From positions 1 to 10,204 of the forward strand of contig JAMYHX010000849.1 of NCBI GenBank assembly GCA_025529335.1: a stretch of DNA of 10,204 nucleotides, given 5' to 3'. Position numbers and translations under genes: made by a program. This DNA is from Rhizopus sp. PT2906 (Eukaryota; Mucoromycota; Mucoromycetes; Mucorales; Rhizopodaceae). Each line of letters starts with the position of its first letter. The stretch's first letter is position 1. The notes under the pieces are model-generated. The model worked only from the letters and a program-made list of their open reading frames with translations, had not been told where the DNA came from and ran no database searches. Below are positions 1 through 8,450 of the stretch, piece after piece.

Positions 1-507
1 ATTACTGAATATGAGTATGACAAAAAATGAATCAAAGGGTAACATCCCACCTTTAATTTCTCTTCACCCGTGATTAAGGAGTTGACGACATACCATAAAA
101 GGACACCAAGGAGGCGACGTTTAATTTTTTTTATTTTAAAATAAACTTTCTTTAAATGGTATAAATTACATCATGCATAAAAATTTGTTTAGCTTTAAAT
201 GGTAAATTGAAACTCAACAAATCTTTCTGTCGTTTTTTTTTTTTTGTGTTAAACTCATTGTTTTGAATAAATATGCGGCTCCTGCTTTTTCTTTCTTTTT
301 TTTCTTTTTTTTTTCTAGCTGTTTGTTGTAGATGATATTCATATACTATTTACTATTATAAATCATACACGATTTACACACATACACACATACACACACA
401 CACACACAGTAACAGCTGAAAGGGAAATCGTTATTATAGAAATACAGTCTACACAGCAATAAATATACTTTATAGAATACAGAAAATATATAAAAAAATT
501 AATTATA
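1..507. other. Non-coding left flank with simple-sequence tracts
   Basis: No convincing gene is visible. The stretch contains long T/C-rich tracts (about 230-245 and 283-316), A/T-rich DNA and a CA microsatellite (about 376-408). The last 200 bases should hold the promoter and 5' leader of the histidine kinase that starts at 508. There are TATA-like strings at 487-494 and near 468-475, but both lie very close to the start codon and I cannot choose a functional one. A short open frame crosses the first 130 bases on the minus strand, but it has no recognisable protein features. Confidence 0.5.
376..408. repeat. CA dinucleotide microsatellite
   Basis: A nearly pure run of CA units, interrupted twice by a T, about 100 bp upstream of the kinase start codon. 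It is probably length-variable between strains. No function is visible. Confidence 0.8.
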
Positions 508-3500
508 ATGTCAAGGTAATATTACAATCACTGTGAAAGGTGACCAAATAACACATATTTAATAGCAATGAAAGCACCAGAGATTCTGCTACATCAAAAT
601 ATCATGCACAGTTATATTCTGGCCAGAAATTATTACAGAGAAGACAGCTACAACAACAACAGCAGCAGCAGCAACAACCATATAACTATGATTCCTTCTT
701 TAATACGAATAAACCAATGTCAATCAATAGTAAAATAATATCATTTGAAGCACCTAACCTATATCAGACATCCTTGCAGCTAACTACTGAAATCGATATC
801 CATGCTTGGTGGTCTACTCTTGTTAATATATTCTCTAGTAACAATCATAATAAAGAAAATAATAAATGACTTGTCACTAATTTAATGTCCATATATCATC
901 AAAAGGTACTTCGTTTCACGCTACCCGTGTGGCCTTGAGTGTTCCTCAAGACTCAAACGACCCTTACTCAGGTCCTTGGGGCTTAAAAGCAGTCTACAAC
1001 AAAACAGGATCCATCAGTCAGGAATCAGAAAGTGGAACTACAGAATCAAGTGCAGAAGACAATAAGGATGACGAGACAGCGTTTGATTACTTTTTGCACA
1101 GTCATCGTGTTCACGAAACAGGCCCTCATCATGTCCCTTGGTGCTTTGAAAGATTACAACCATTTGAATCTGAACCTGAACCACTCATCAACAATCCAAG
1201 TGTACAAAAAATATTAAAACGAAACACTGTTGTTGTCTTATCAAGAGAATATCGCCGAAAGTCATCCTCATCTATAAGAAAAAAATATGGAAGTGATGAA
1301 TGTAACATTGACTTGTTCAAAAAGGCTCTACTTGACCAAAAGGGCGAAAAAGGCAGCCCTTACCCAGTCACTAGACGAAGGTCCGCCTGGTCCTTACCTG
1401 TCATCACCACCCCTTGCCTATCACACAAGGATGAGATCCTTGTCGATGGCTCAAGCTGCGTAGACGTAGACGATGACGACATGACGTCAAATAGCATGGC
1501 TAGCTCTAGCACATTTCTTCAAGATTATGACGAATACGAGCAGCAACAGCCTTCTCCTTGGTCACAGTCTCCTGCCCCTTCTCCCGCCATTATGGATTCG
1601 GAAGTCAATCCATTTTTTCAATCGCCTCCTGATATAGATGACGATGCCTTCAATCCTGTATCGCCAGAAACTGGCTACGACAAATCTTCAGTGCCTTTCC
1701 CTCCTCCTATTTCAAATGTACACTCCATTGTTCATGTTCCCTTATTTCATCCGTTAGACGTCATTCAATCACAAGTTCCTTCAGCAAAGCATCACATGAA
1801 TCCATCACCCATCGGTATTTTATCGTTCCTAGCACCCATCGTGCCTTATCCTCAGGTTCTCTTGGCTAGTCTTACTTCTCTGGCTCCGTTCATAGCTGCC
1901 AGCTTGACCAACGCGTTACAAAACTATCATATGAAAAAACAAGACGAGATCTATAGAAGATACTCATCAAATGATGGTAATCCCCAAAGCGCCGACTCCA
2001 ACGAACCGCCACGACGCTCCTCTGCGACTTCGACGAATCGAGAAGATGATGAAGAAGACGAAGATGATGACGATGAACAGAGTTTGATAGACTTGGCCAA
2101 TGTGACGCCTACGCTTGAAAAGAGACCTGACCATCTAGGCTCTATGTCTAATTTTACTCGTAGTTCACTTGAAACAGTCACCGAGCAGAAGCTGACGCCG
2201 ATGAACGAGATACCGATGGACATGGAGTTTGATGATAAAAAGGCTCTATCGCCTTCCTCCGCAGCCGTGATTGAAGGTTGGGGCGCCATTTCGCCTACCA
2301 CTGGCTTGCCTATTTCGGCTTCTATACCGCCTCACACACTGTGCAGTGATAAAAGCTGTATCAAGCATCACTCTAGTAGTAGTAGTAATAAACTTTCCAG
2401 AGAAAGGACTCCGCCCTGTTTGTCAAACAATATCGTTATGGATGGCGCTGCTGCAAGTAATAACAATACACCATCTACAGATGAGGAAGATCGAATTATA
2501 TCAAAAACAGACACAGATTACCTTTCATCCTCTGTCGAAGTAAAACATGCCAAACGACTTTCACATCACAGCAAGAGAGCAAGAAGAAGAAGGCGATCAA
2601 AACGACATAAGAAATACGCTTACAGATACTATGAAGATGATGGATTTCATTATCACAGTTCAAAAAACACCAAGGAATCTCTCGACAAGTTCTTTGTGGC
2701 TCCCAAGTCAAGCTTGCTACGGTTGATTATTGATGGAATACCCATTCATGTGTTGTAAGTTGTTTTTTTTTTACTTGTCTTTTTTTATGCTTTATTGACT
2801 CTTTATATTAGTACTTGTTCCCCCATCTCTGGTCAAGTAACATGGGTGAATAACCGAATGTTGCAGTATACGGGCGATTCATTAAAAGATCATTTGGGTC
2901 CTAGATGGCTTTCTCATATGCACCCTGATGATCAGCCCGAATGTAGAAAGGCATGGGAAGTCGCTTTTGAACAAGGAAATGGGTTCGCTGGCGAGTACAG
3001 ACTGAGGCGATTTGATGGTGTCTATCGCTGCTTTCTTTGGCGAATTGTTCCTTTAAGAGATATGAAGGGAAAGATCATTCATTGGTTCGGCACATGGTAT
3101 AATTCTGTTTAATATAGCATACCACGTGTTACTAACACAACTACAGCACAGACGTTCATGATCAGCATCTGGCCAAGGAGAGCAATATGCGTCAGATGGA
3201 GATTGAAAGCAATGAACGTAAATATAGACTTTTGGCAGAAGCCATCCCACAGATCGTCTTTACCTTCTCTCCGGGCGCTGGATTAACATATACAAATGGC
3301 AAATGGAACAGTTACTCTGGTAAATCATTTGATCAGACCATGGGTCTCGGTTTCATGTCTTGTGTTCATCCCGAAGACAGAGCAAAATTGCAGTTACCCG
3401 ACTTACCTACGCTACAACAGAGCAAGGCTGGTATCATGTGGCAAACAGAGATTAGACTATTGAGTTACAAAGAAGAGTATCGATGGTTTTTGGTGAAATG

Positions 3501-6097
3501 CGTCTCTGTAGACGAGCTGGACACGGGAGACGTCCGCTGGTTCGGTACTTGGTAAGTTTACTTTAAACCATGTGTATTTTTACTAATGAAAAAACAGTAC
3601 GGATATCAATGATCATAAACTTTTAGAACAAAAATTAAAGGAGGCTCATGATGCAGCACAGAGATCAACAGAAAGTAAAACAAGATTCTTATCCAACATG
3701 TCACATGAGATCAGAACCCCCTTGATTGGTATCACTGGTATGCTCAACTTTTTGCTCGACACAGAATTGACCGCAGAACAAACGGATTATGTGCATACGA
3801 TTCAACAGTCTGCCGAATCGCTCTTGGTAGTGATCAATGATATCTTGGATCTTAGTAAGGTTGAAGCAGGCATGATGAAATTAGAATGGGAGCCATTCAG
3901 TTTGGTGACCATGATCGAAGACGCGAATGAACTTATGTCAACACTGGCTATTCAGAAAAATCTAGAGCTTAGCTTCTGGATAGATGATGATATACCTGAT
4001 GTTATTGTGGGTGATCGAGTTCGATTAAGACAGGTTCTTTTAAATTTAATTGGCGTAAGTTTTTTCCCTTGTCAGTTGTTTGTTCTTTATTAACTTTCTT
4101 TTTGGCAAAAAGAATGCCATCAAGTTTACTACAGAAGGAGAAGTGTATACTAGATGCGCTGTGGATGAATGGAATAGAGAAGAGAATGAACTTAGTCTGC
4201 TATTTGAAGTGATAGATACAGGCACTGGATTTGATGCTGATGATGAATCAGTCATGTTTAAACCATTTTCACAAGTGGATAGTTCTGTAAGTTTACTATT
4301 GTCATATAGATATATAAAATTTACTAAATACAATGCAGAGCACACGCAAACATGGAGGCAGTGGTCTTGGCCTCGTCATTTCAAGACAGCTTATTGAGCT
4401 ACATGGTGGTAAGATGAGCTGTAAGAGCGAAAAGGGTAAAGGTTCTGTCTTTTACTTTACTGTCAAATTCAAGATCCCAACCTCCAAGACGAGACCACAA
4501 CCGCACACGCCAAACAACGAAACGAACTATGATCCTTTCTTTAGAACGCATGGATACGGCACCGCAGCTATGCTAAAACACCCCCAAGAGAACGATGACT
4601 CTCCTGTGACATTTATCAATACAAAACAGCTTGTGAATGATGACAGTAGCCGGTTTATACCCTCGCCCATGGCGCATTCCAAGAAGCACAGTCAATTATC
4701 AGAATCGCCTGTCTCTAATCCGGCAGAGATTTTACAGGATGTGCTCATGTCCAAGACGTCAGCTATGCAACTTAAGCCTCCACCCATCCGAAATCCTATT
4801 GCTGCTGCTGCTGCTGCTGCTGCAAGTAGTTCTAACAAGCCCGTAGCAGAGGCTATCATGAAAGCATCGCCTTCCAAACAGGAACTAATGACTCCTGTGA
4901 TCAAGCCTGATAAGGTATCATCTGAGCTCCGTATTCCAACTATTGGAACAGGCTCTAGTCTAAACTCTCCCAAGAACGTCATCATCTTGCCTCCTCGCAC
5001 ACCAACCATTGCCTCACCCTTACGTGCGCTCATTGTCTCACAATGGAAGCTGTCAGGGCAGTCGATGATGAAGCATGTCAGCTCGATTCTAAGCAACATC
5101 GTCTCTCGACCGGACGGAAGTAAAGATCATCATTACCAGATTGACATGGCCTCCAGTCAGATAGAAGCAATGGAAAAACTAACTGACCCGGGCACACCTC
5201 CCTATGACTATATCATGATCAACTTGGCTTCAGAACAGCAAATACTGCTACTGACGAAGGCTATCTGTGGATCGTTAAACCAGCAACAGGCGAATGCACT
5301 TGTCGTTACCACACCAATACAAAGATCTCAAATTACAGAGAGTGCCAAAGGTAGAGAGGACGAGGTCATTCCGAAAAAGTGTGGTTTTGTATTCAAGCCC
5401 TTGAAGCGATCAAAGCTGCAGTGGTATTTTGGCGTCAGGCAACAGAATGAGATGAGGCAATCCAATTCAAACACAACGACGTCTGGTACATCCACAACAC
5501 TCACCATTACAAGCAACATATCAACACCTGATACACCTTATAAACGAGCCGCTACTCAGAAAGAAATATTCAAACGTATGAATGATGATGTGGGAAGTAA
5601 AGGATACAAGGTGTTGCTTGTTGAAGGTAAATCATAAAATATCATAAAGAGAACACTATGTGAGTCTAACGATTTTAAAGATAACTTGGTGAATCAAAAA
5701 GTGCTGACAAGATATTTGACAAGAGTGGGTCTAAATGTTGATATCGCTGTACATGGACAAGAATGCATAGACTTATTTTTAAAGCACCCCAAGAGCCATT
5801 ACGATCTCATCCTCTGTGATTTATTTATGCCTGTGAAAGGTAAGCCTTTTGACGTGCTTTTGACGTTATGTGTAACACTTTTTAGATGGGTACGAGACAG
5901 CAAAGGAAATAAGAGAATGGGAAAAACAGCATTTGAAAAAGGACGAAGAGCCTATTCCAATTATAGCATTATCAGCTAATGTGATGAGCGACGTGGCGGA
6001 TAAATGTTTACAGTGTGGATTTTCTACTTATATTTCAAAGCCTGTAAACTTTGCTGTCTTGAGTGATGTAATCAGAAGTTTCCTATTAGATAAATAA
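508..6097 (+). CDS. Hybrid histidine kinase: GAF-like, 2 PAS, HisKA, HATPase, degenerate receiver, receiver
   Basis: Sensor kinase of a fungal multistep phosphorelay. Family knowledge: it autophosphorylates on His, passes phosphate to its own receiver Asp, then to a phosphotransfer protein. Exons by GT-AG sites and frame: 508-515, 566-837, 906-2754, 2812-3096, 3147-3551, 3598-4054, 4113-4286, 4339-5626, 5681-5839, 5886-6097, giving 5109 nt and 1702 residues. The frame entering exon 3 has no ATG (its apparent start at 929 is GTG), so the start must lie upstream; the 8-nt first exon supplies it in phase. Residues: poly-Gln about 31-40; GAF-like pieces about 78-210 and 393-433; acidic tract 473-487; polybasic segment about 642-662; PAS about 700-803 and 820-940; H-box His976 (MSHEIRTPL); N-box Asn1093; G1 box Asp1127; G2 box about 1156-1162; poly-Ala near 1305; degenerate receiver about 1377-1515; receiver about 1573-1700 with Glu1579/Asp1580, Asp1626, Ser1662, Lys1684. 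No membrane segment, so probably cytosolic. All kinase boxes are intact. I cannot assign the fungal HK group securely. Domains are certain; the first two exons less so. Confidence 0.9.
651..677 (+). repeat. CAA/CAG trinucleotide run coding poly-Gln
   Basis: Nine consecutive Gln codons of mixed CAA and CAG type in exon 2 of the kinase. The mixed codons make slippage slower than a pure run would. It lies in a disordered N-terminal tail before the GAF-like module. Confidence 0.85.
2812..3096 (+). other. Exon 4: PAS domain 1 of the kinase
   Basis: This exon codes for a PAS domain of the PAS_3 type. It opens with the strand that ends TGQ/SGQ-VTWVNN, has the YTG turn and a HPDD loop, and closes with the WFGT strand. 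It is flanked by introns 2755-2811 and 3097-3146. The closing Cys codon is split TG|C by the second intron. The ligand, if any, cannot be read from sequence. Confidence 0.85.
3147..3551 (+). other. Exon 5: PAS domain 2 of the kinase
   Basis: A single exon carries the whole second PAS domain. It starts TDVHD, contains the SYSG turn and a HPED loop, and ends again in WFGT with the Cys codon split TG|T by the intron at 3552-3597. That intron has a TACTAAT branch-like site at 3581-3587. The exon boundary matches the one closing PAS 1, which suggests duplication of an exon-sized unit. Confidence 0.85.
4801..4824 (+). repeat. GCT trinucleotide run coding poly-Ala
   Basis: Seven pure GCT codons followed by GCA give eight Ala in the disordered linker between the HATPase domain and the degenerate receiver of the kinase. 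A pure GCT run is prone to slippage, so its length may differ among strains. Confidence 0.9.
5020..5430 (+). other. Degenerate (pseudo-)receiver domain inside the kinase
   Basis: Residues about 1377-1515 keep the receiver outline: a hydrophobic first strand (LRALIVSQ), a helix, a YDYIMIN strand, a VVTTP strand and a FVFKPLK ending. The chemistry is missing. The acidic pair after strand 1 is replaced by SQWK, and the phospho-acceptor position is Asn (about 1445, codon 5221-5223). The Thr and the Lys (about 1503) positions are kept. It lies directly before the intact receiver. The assignment rests on pattern alone, so it needs a structure prediction. Confidence 0.7.
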
Positions 6098-6102
6098 ATA
6101 AA
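6097..6102 (+). terminator. AATAAA polyadenylation-like signal of the kinase gene
   Basis: AATAAA directly overlaps the end of the TAA stop codon. With only 60 bp before the next start codon, the kinase transcript must end inside or beyond the next gene's promoter. Confidence 0.4.
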
Positions 6103-6157
6103 AAAACAAAAAACATTTTTTCTTTCTTTTCTTTCCTTTTTTTGTTTGTTGTGACCC
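6098..6157 (+). promoter_or_regulatory. Pyrimidine-rich promoter/leader of the SDH gene
   Basis: The whole gap between the kinase stop and the SDH start is 60 bp and consists mostly of an A-rich stretch followed by a T/C tract. CT-rich leaders are common before strongly expressed fungal housekeeping genes. No TATA box is visible. Part of the promoter may lie within the last kinase exon. Confidence 0.4.
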
Positions 6158-7191
6158 ATGTCTTTTCTTTCATTAAAAAGCTTCTCCAAATCAAAGGTTC
6201 CTTCCCTTTATGCTACAACAAGTGTTGTAAGTTTACAAGCACACTCTTAAAAAAAAAAAACAAAAATTCATGCTGATTCTTCAAAGTGTTTTATGCGCAG
6301 CTTAAAAACAGCAAGCAACCCAGCTGCTATCGCTAATCCATCACCTCCACCTTATGAACCACAAAAGAAAACACCTAAATACAAGTCTTTTGAAGTGTAT
6401 CGATGGGTATAAATCACGTCTTGTATCAAGTTTGATAGACTAATCGTACGCGCGTATCAATAGAACCCCGATCGACCTACCGAAAAACCTATACTCAAGA
6501 CGTTCAAAGTGGATTTGAATGCATGCGGTCCCATGGTACTTGACGCTCTTATCAAAATCAAGAATGAACAAGATTCTACCTTGACCTTTCGTCGCTCCTG
6601 TCGTGAAGGTATCTGTGGCTCATGTGCCATGAACATTGGTGGTATAAATACACTTGCCTGTATTGCTAGAATCGATCCTGACATATCAAAGCCACTTAAA
6701 ATTTATCCTTTACCTCACAGTAAGTTGTTTTTATATATATAGAATAAGAAACTTAACCACGGCTTCTAGTGAACATTATCAAAGACCTTGTACCTGACTT
6801 GACGCATTTTTATAAGCAATATAAAAGCATTGAGCCTTATTTAAAGCAAAGGACATCTCCTCCCCCTGACAGAGAAAACTTACAATCGATTGAAGATAGA
6901 GACAAGTTGAATGGTTTGTATGAATGCATCCTGTGCGCTTGCTGTTCTACTTCCTGTCCATCTTATTGGTGGAACCAAGAAGAATACCTCGGTCCGGCTG
7001 TCTTGCTGCATTCCTACCGCTGGATGGTTGATAGTCGTGATCAATATGGTAAAGAGCGCAGAGAAAGATTGCAAGATAAGATGTCGTTGTATCGATGTCA
7101 TACTATCTTGAATTGTTCAAAGACTTGTCCAAAGGGACTCCAGCCAGGAAAGGCTATCCAACGAATTAAAATGCTTATGGCAACAGAGTAG
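6158..7191 (+). CDS. SDHB: Succinate dehydrogenase [ubiquinone] iron-sulfur subunit (complex II), mitochondrial
   Basis: Carries electrons from the FAD subunit to ubiquinone in complex II of the inner mitochondrial membrane. Exons: 6158-6226, 6287-6406, 6464-6719, 6770-7191; 867 nt, 288 residues, a normal length for the family. Residues 1-45 are a Ser/Lys-rich presequence. The 2Fe-2S centre is Cys109, 114, 117 and 129. The 4Fe-4S centre is Cys201, 204, 207 and 268; the 3Fe-4S centre is Cys211, 258 and 264. The ECILCACCSTSCPSYWWN block is present in full. Pro212, Asn217 and His259 correspond by spacing to quinone-site residues altered in carboxamide-resistant fungi; all three are the normal residues here. 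Exons 2-4 are certain. The first exon is less so: joining 6226 to a CAG acceptor at 6300 breaks the frame, so I use the AAG acceptor ending at 6286. An alternative is a start at 6210 spliced to 6301, or an unspliced start at 6293. Confidence 0.95.
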
Positions 7192-7213
7192 AAGCATATC
7201 CTGCTCGTATTTA

Positions 7214-7219
7214 AATAAA
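7214..7219 (+). terminator. AATAAA polyadenylation signal of the SDH gene
   Basis: A canonical AATAAA lies 23 nt after the SDH stop codon and is followed by a T/GT-rich stretch, as expected near a cleavage site. Confidence 0.6.
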
Positions 7220-7617
7220 ATGTGTCTGTTTCTTTTCTGTTTTGTTGCAATTGTAAATGTGAGCTGTTTTTGTGTAAAAAAAAAAAAAGAATACTAGATA
7301 CACAATATATTTTCATAGTTTTCAAAAAGTAAAAATATGGTTAAAGGAAACTCTTCAATTAATCCTTTGACATTGTAGGTCAAAGAATGACTATTGGCAT
7401 CATTTACTGTAATCAAACATAATATAACAATAGTTACTTGTCCTTAAGAAAAGAAAGAGAAGACAGCCTAATGTATGGAGTCTATAATGTACTCATGTCA
7501 TTTGTACATCTTACTCTCGTTTGCGTAATATACACATTAAAAGGAAGGGGAAAAGTCAACTCATAGTAGCTAAAACAAATAGAATGCGTCTTTTTATGCT
7601 CGATCACAAAGGCTCAA

Positions 7618-7623
7618 TTTATT
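7618..7623 (-). terminator. AATAAA polyadenylation signal of the LEA-like gene
   Basis: TTTATT on the given strand reads AATAAA on the minus strand, about 35 nt after the stop codon of the LEA-like gene. Confidence 0.55.
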
Positions 7624-7657
7624 TACACATTAAATAAAATTACATATATTACAGCAA

Positions 7658-8266
7658 TTACTTGGCGTTTTGCTTGATGCTTTCACCAGTTTCTTTAACC
7701 TTTTCACCAGTCTTTTCTTGCAGTTCTTGACCCTTTTCCTTGGCATCACCAAGGCGCTTTTCACCTTCCTTCTTTACTTCACCAGCCTTCTGCATAGCAT
7801 CATCCTTGGACTGTTCGTACTTTGACTTGGCTTCATCAGCTTTACTGCCGACGGTTTCCTTTACATCATGCTTTGCTTGATCATATCTATCCTTTGCTCC
7901 ATAGGCAGCCTGCATAGCACCATCCTTCATATCGTCATACTTTTCTTTAGCATCGTGCTTGGCTTGTTCATATCTGTCCTTTGCACCATAAGCAGCTTCC
8001 ATGGCCTCGTCCTTGGTTTCTTGATATTTTTCCTTGACTTGGTTCACCTTGTCTTGAACAACTTCAACCTTGTTATCTTTGGCCTTACCAGACCTACTGT
8101 AAAGATAATAGGCGACACCACCAGCAGCAGCTAAAGCGAGATAAACACCGTTGCTGTTGGAAGCTCTGTTTTGTTCGGGATGTGTAGCATAGGTGCGCTT
8201 GAGAGTTGGAGCACGAACGACTTGACGAGATTGTAAGAGGGATTTTCTAAAGATGAAACTAGACAT
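7658..8266 (-). CDS. Predicted mitochondrial single-pass protein with LEA-like amphipathic repeats
   Basis: A 202-residue protein with no intron. Residues 1-28 form a typical mitochondrial presequence: rich in Arg, Ser and Leu, with no acidic residue, ending KRTYAT. Residues 40-57 are a Gly/Ala-rich hydrophobic segment with Tyr at its end, likely one membrane pass. Residues 59-202 are highly charged (Lys, Glu, Asp, Ala, Gln, no Pro or Cys) and should form long amphipathic helices. A block with AAYGAKDRY and QAKHD occurs at 91-105 and again at 120-134, and a weaker copy follows near 146-158. The composition resembles group-3 LEA (LEA_4) and similar stress proteins. Inference: it protects or organises mitochondrial membranes under drying, heat or osmotic stress. 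The start has an upstream TATA box at 8324-8330. I do not recognise a named orthologue; a structural inner-membrane role is an alternative. Confidence 0.85.
   Translation of the reverse strand: MSSFIFRKSLLQSRQVVRAPTLKRTYATHPEQNRASNSNGVYLALAAAGGVAYYLYSRSGKAKDNKVEVVQDKVNQVKEKYQETKDEAMEAAYGAKDRYEQAKHDAKEKYDDMKDGAMQAAYGAKDRYDQAKHDVKETVGSKADEAKSKYEQSKDDAMQKAGEVKKEGEKRLGDAKEKGQELQEKTGEKVKETGESIKQNAK
7856..8020 (-). repeat. Two-copy internal repeat in the LEA-like gene
   Basis: The copies are at about 7943-8020 and 7856-7933, offset by 87 nt (29 codons). The proteins are almost identical over 15 residues, while several codons differ at third positions, so the duplication is not very recent. Confidence 0.75.
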
Positions 8267-8323
8267 GTTTATATAAAAATAAAATTAAACAAGGTCTCAA
8301 TTCAGTCGAAATCAAGCAAGCAT

Positions 8324-8330
8324 TTTTATA
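8324..8330 (-). promoter_or_regulatory. TATA box of the LEA-like gene
   Basis: The minus strand reads TATAAAA, about 58-64 nt before the ATG. This leaves room for a start site about 30 nt downstream and a leader of roughly 30 nt. Confidence 0.6.
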
Positions 8331-8386
8331 CTTTCAAAACGCGTAATGACACTATGAGATCATTTCGTGTTCCGCTTAGAGCAGAC

Positions 8387-8394
8387 TGACGTAA
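8387..8394 (+). promoter_or_regulatory. CRE/ATF-like site TGACGTAA
   Basis: It matches the ATF/CREB-type bZIP core and lies about 57 bp upstream of the TATA box of the LEA-like gene. Family knowledge: such sites bind stress-activated bZIP factors in fungi. Occupancy is inference. Confidence 0.45.
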
Positions 8395-8442
8395 ATCTTA
8401 CACATTTCTTCGTCGTATCATCGACAAACGACCAATTGAAAA

Positions 8443-8450
8443 TGACGTTA
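8443..8450 (+). promoter_or_regulatory. Second CRE-like site TGACGTTA
   Basis: A close variant of the first site, 56 bp further upstream. A CCAAT string at 8432-8436 sits next to it. Confidence 0.35.

Larger units (their letters stand above)
7192..7657. other. Shared 3' region between two convergent genes
   Basis: No gene is seen. This AT-rich stretch holds the 3' untranslated regions of the SDH gene (+) and of the LEA-like gene (-). It has an AATAAA for each strand and a run of A near 7277-7289. Confidence 0.6.

Noticed and set aside
1..135. Minus-strand open frame at the left edge
   Set aside because: Only about 45 codons, mostly hydrophobic, no start or recognisable motif, in AT-rich DNA. 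Not supportable without the flanking sequence.
568..738. An ATG-started frame of about 56 codons overlapping kinase exon 2
   Set aside because: It is the out-of-frame shadow of the poly-Gln exon (giving Asn/Ser runs) and ends early. The other frame continues into the kinase.
929..931. GTG as the start codon of the kinase
   Set aside because: A nuclear fungal gene would not normally start at GTG. The frame is open upstream to 878 and joins two good upstream exons.
1482..1489. Perfect CRE palindrome TGACGTCA
   Set aside because: It lies in the coding sequence of the kinase in an Asp-rich stretch, well after the start codon. Likely chance codon use.
2044..2080. GA/AT-rich acidic tract and its minus-strand Ser-rich frame
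   Set aside because: The plus frame is the Asp/Glu tract of the kinase. The antisense poly-Ser frame is only its mirror.
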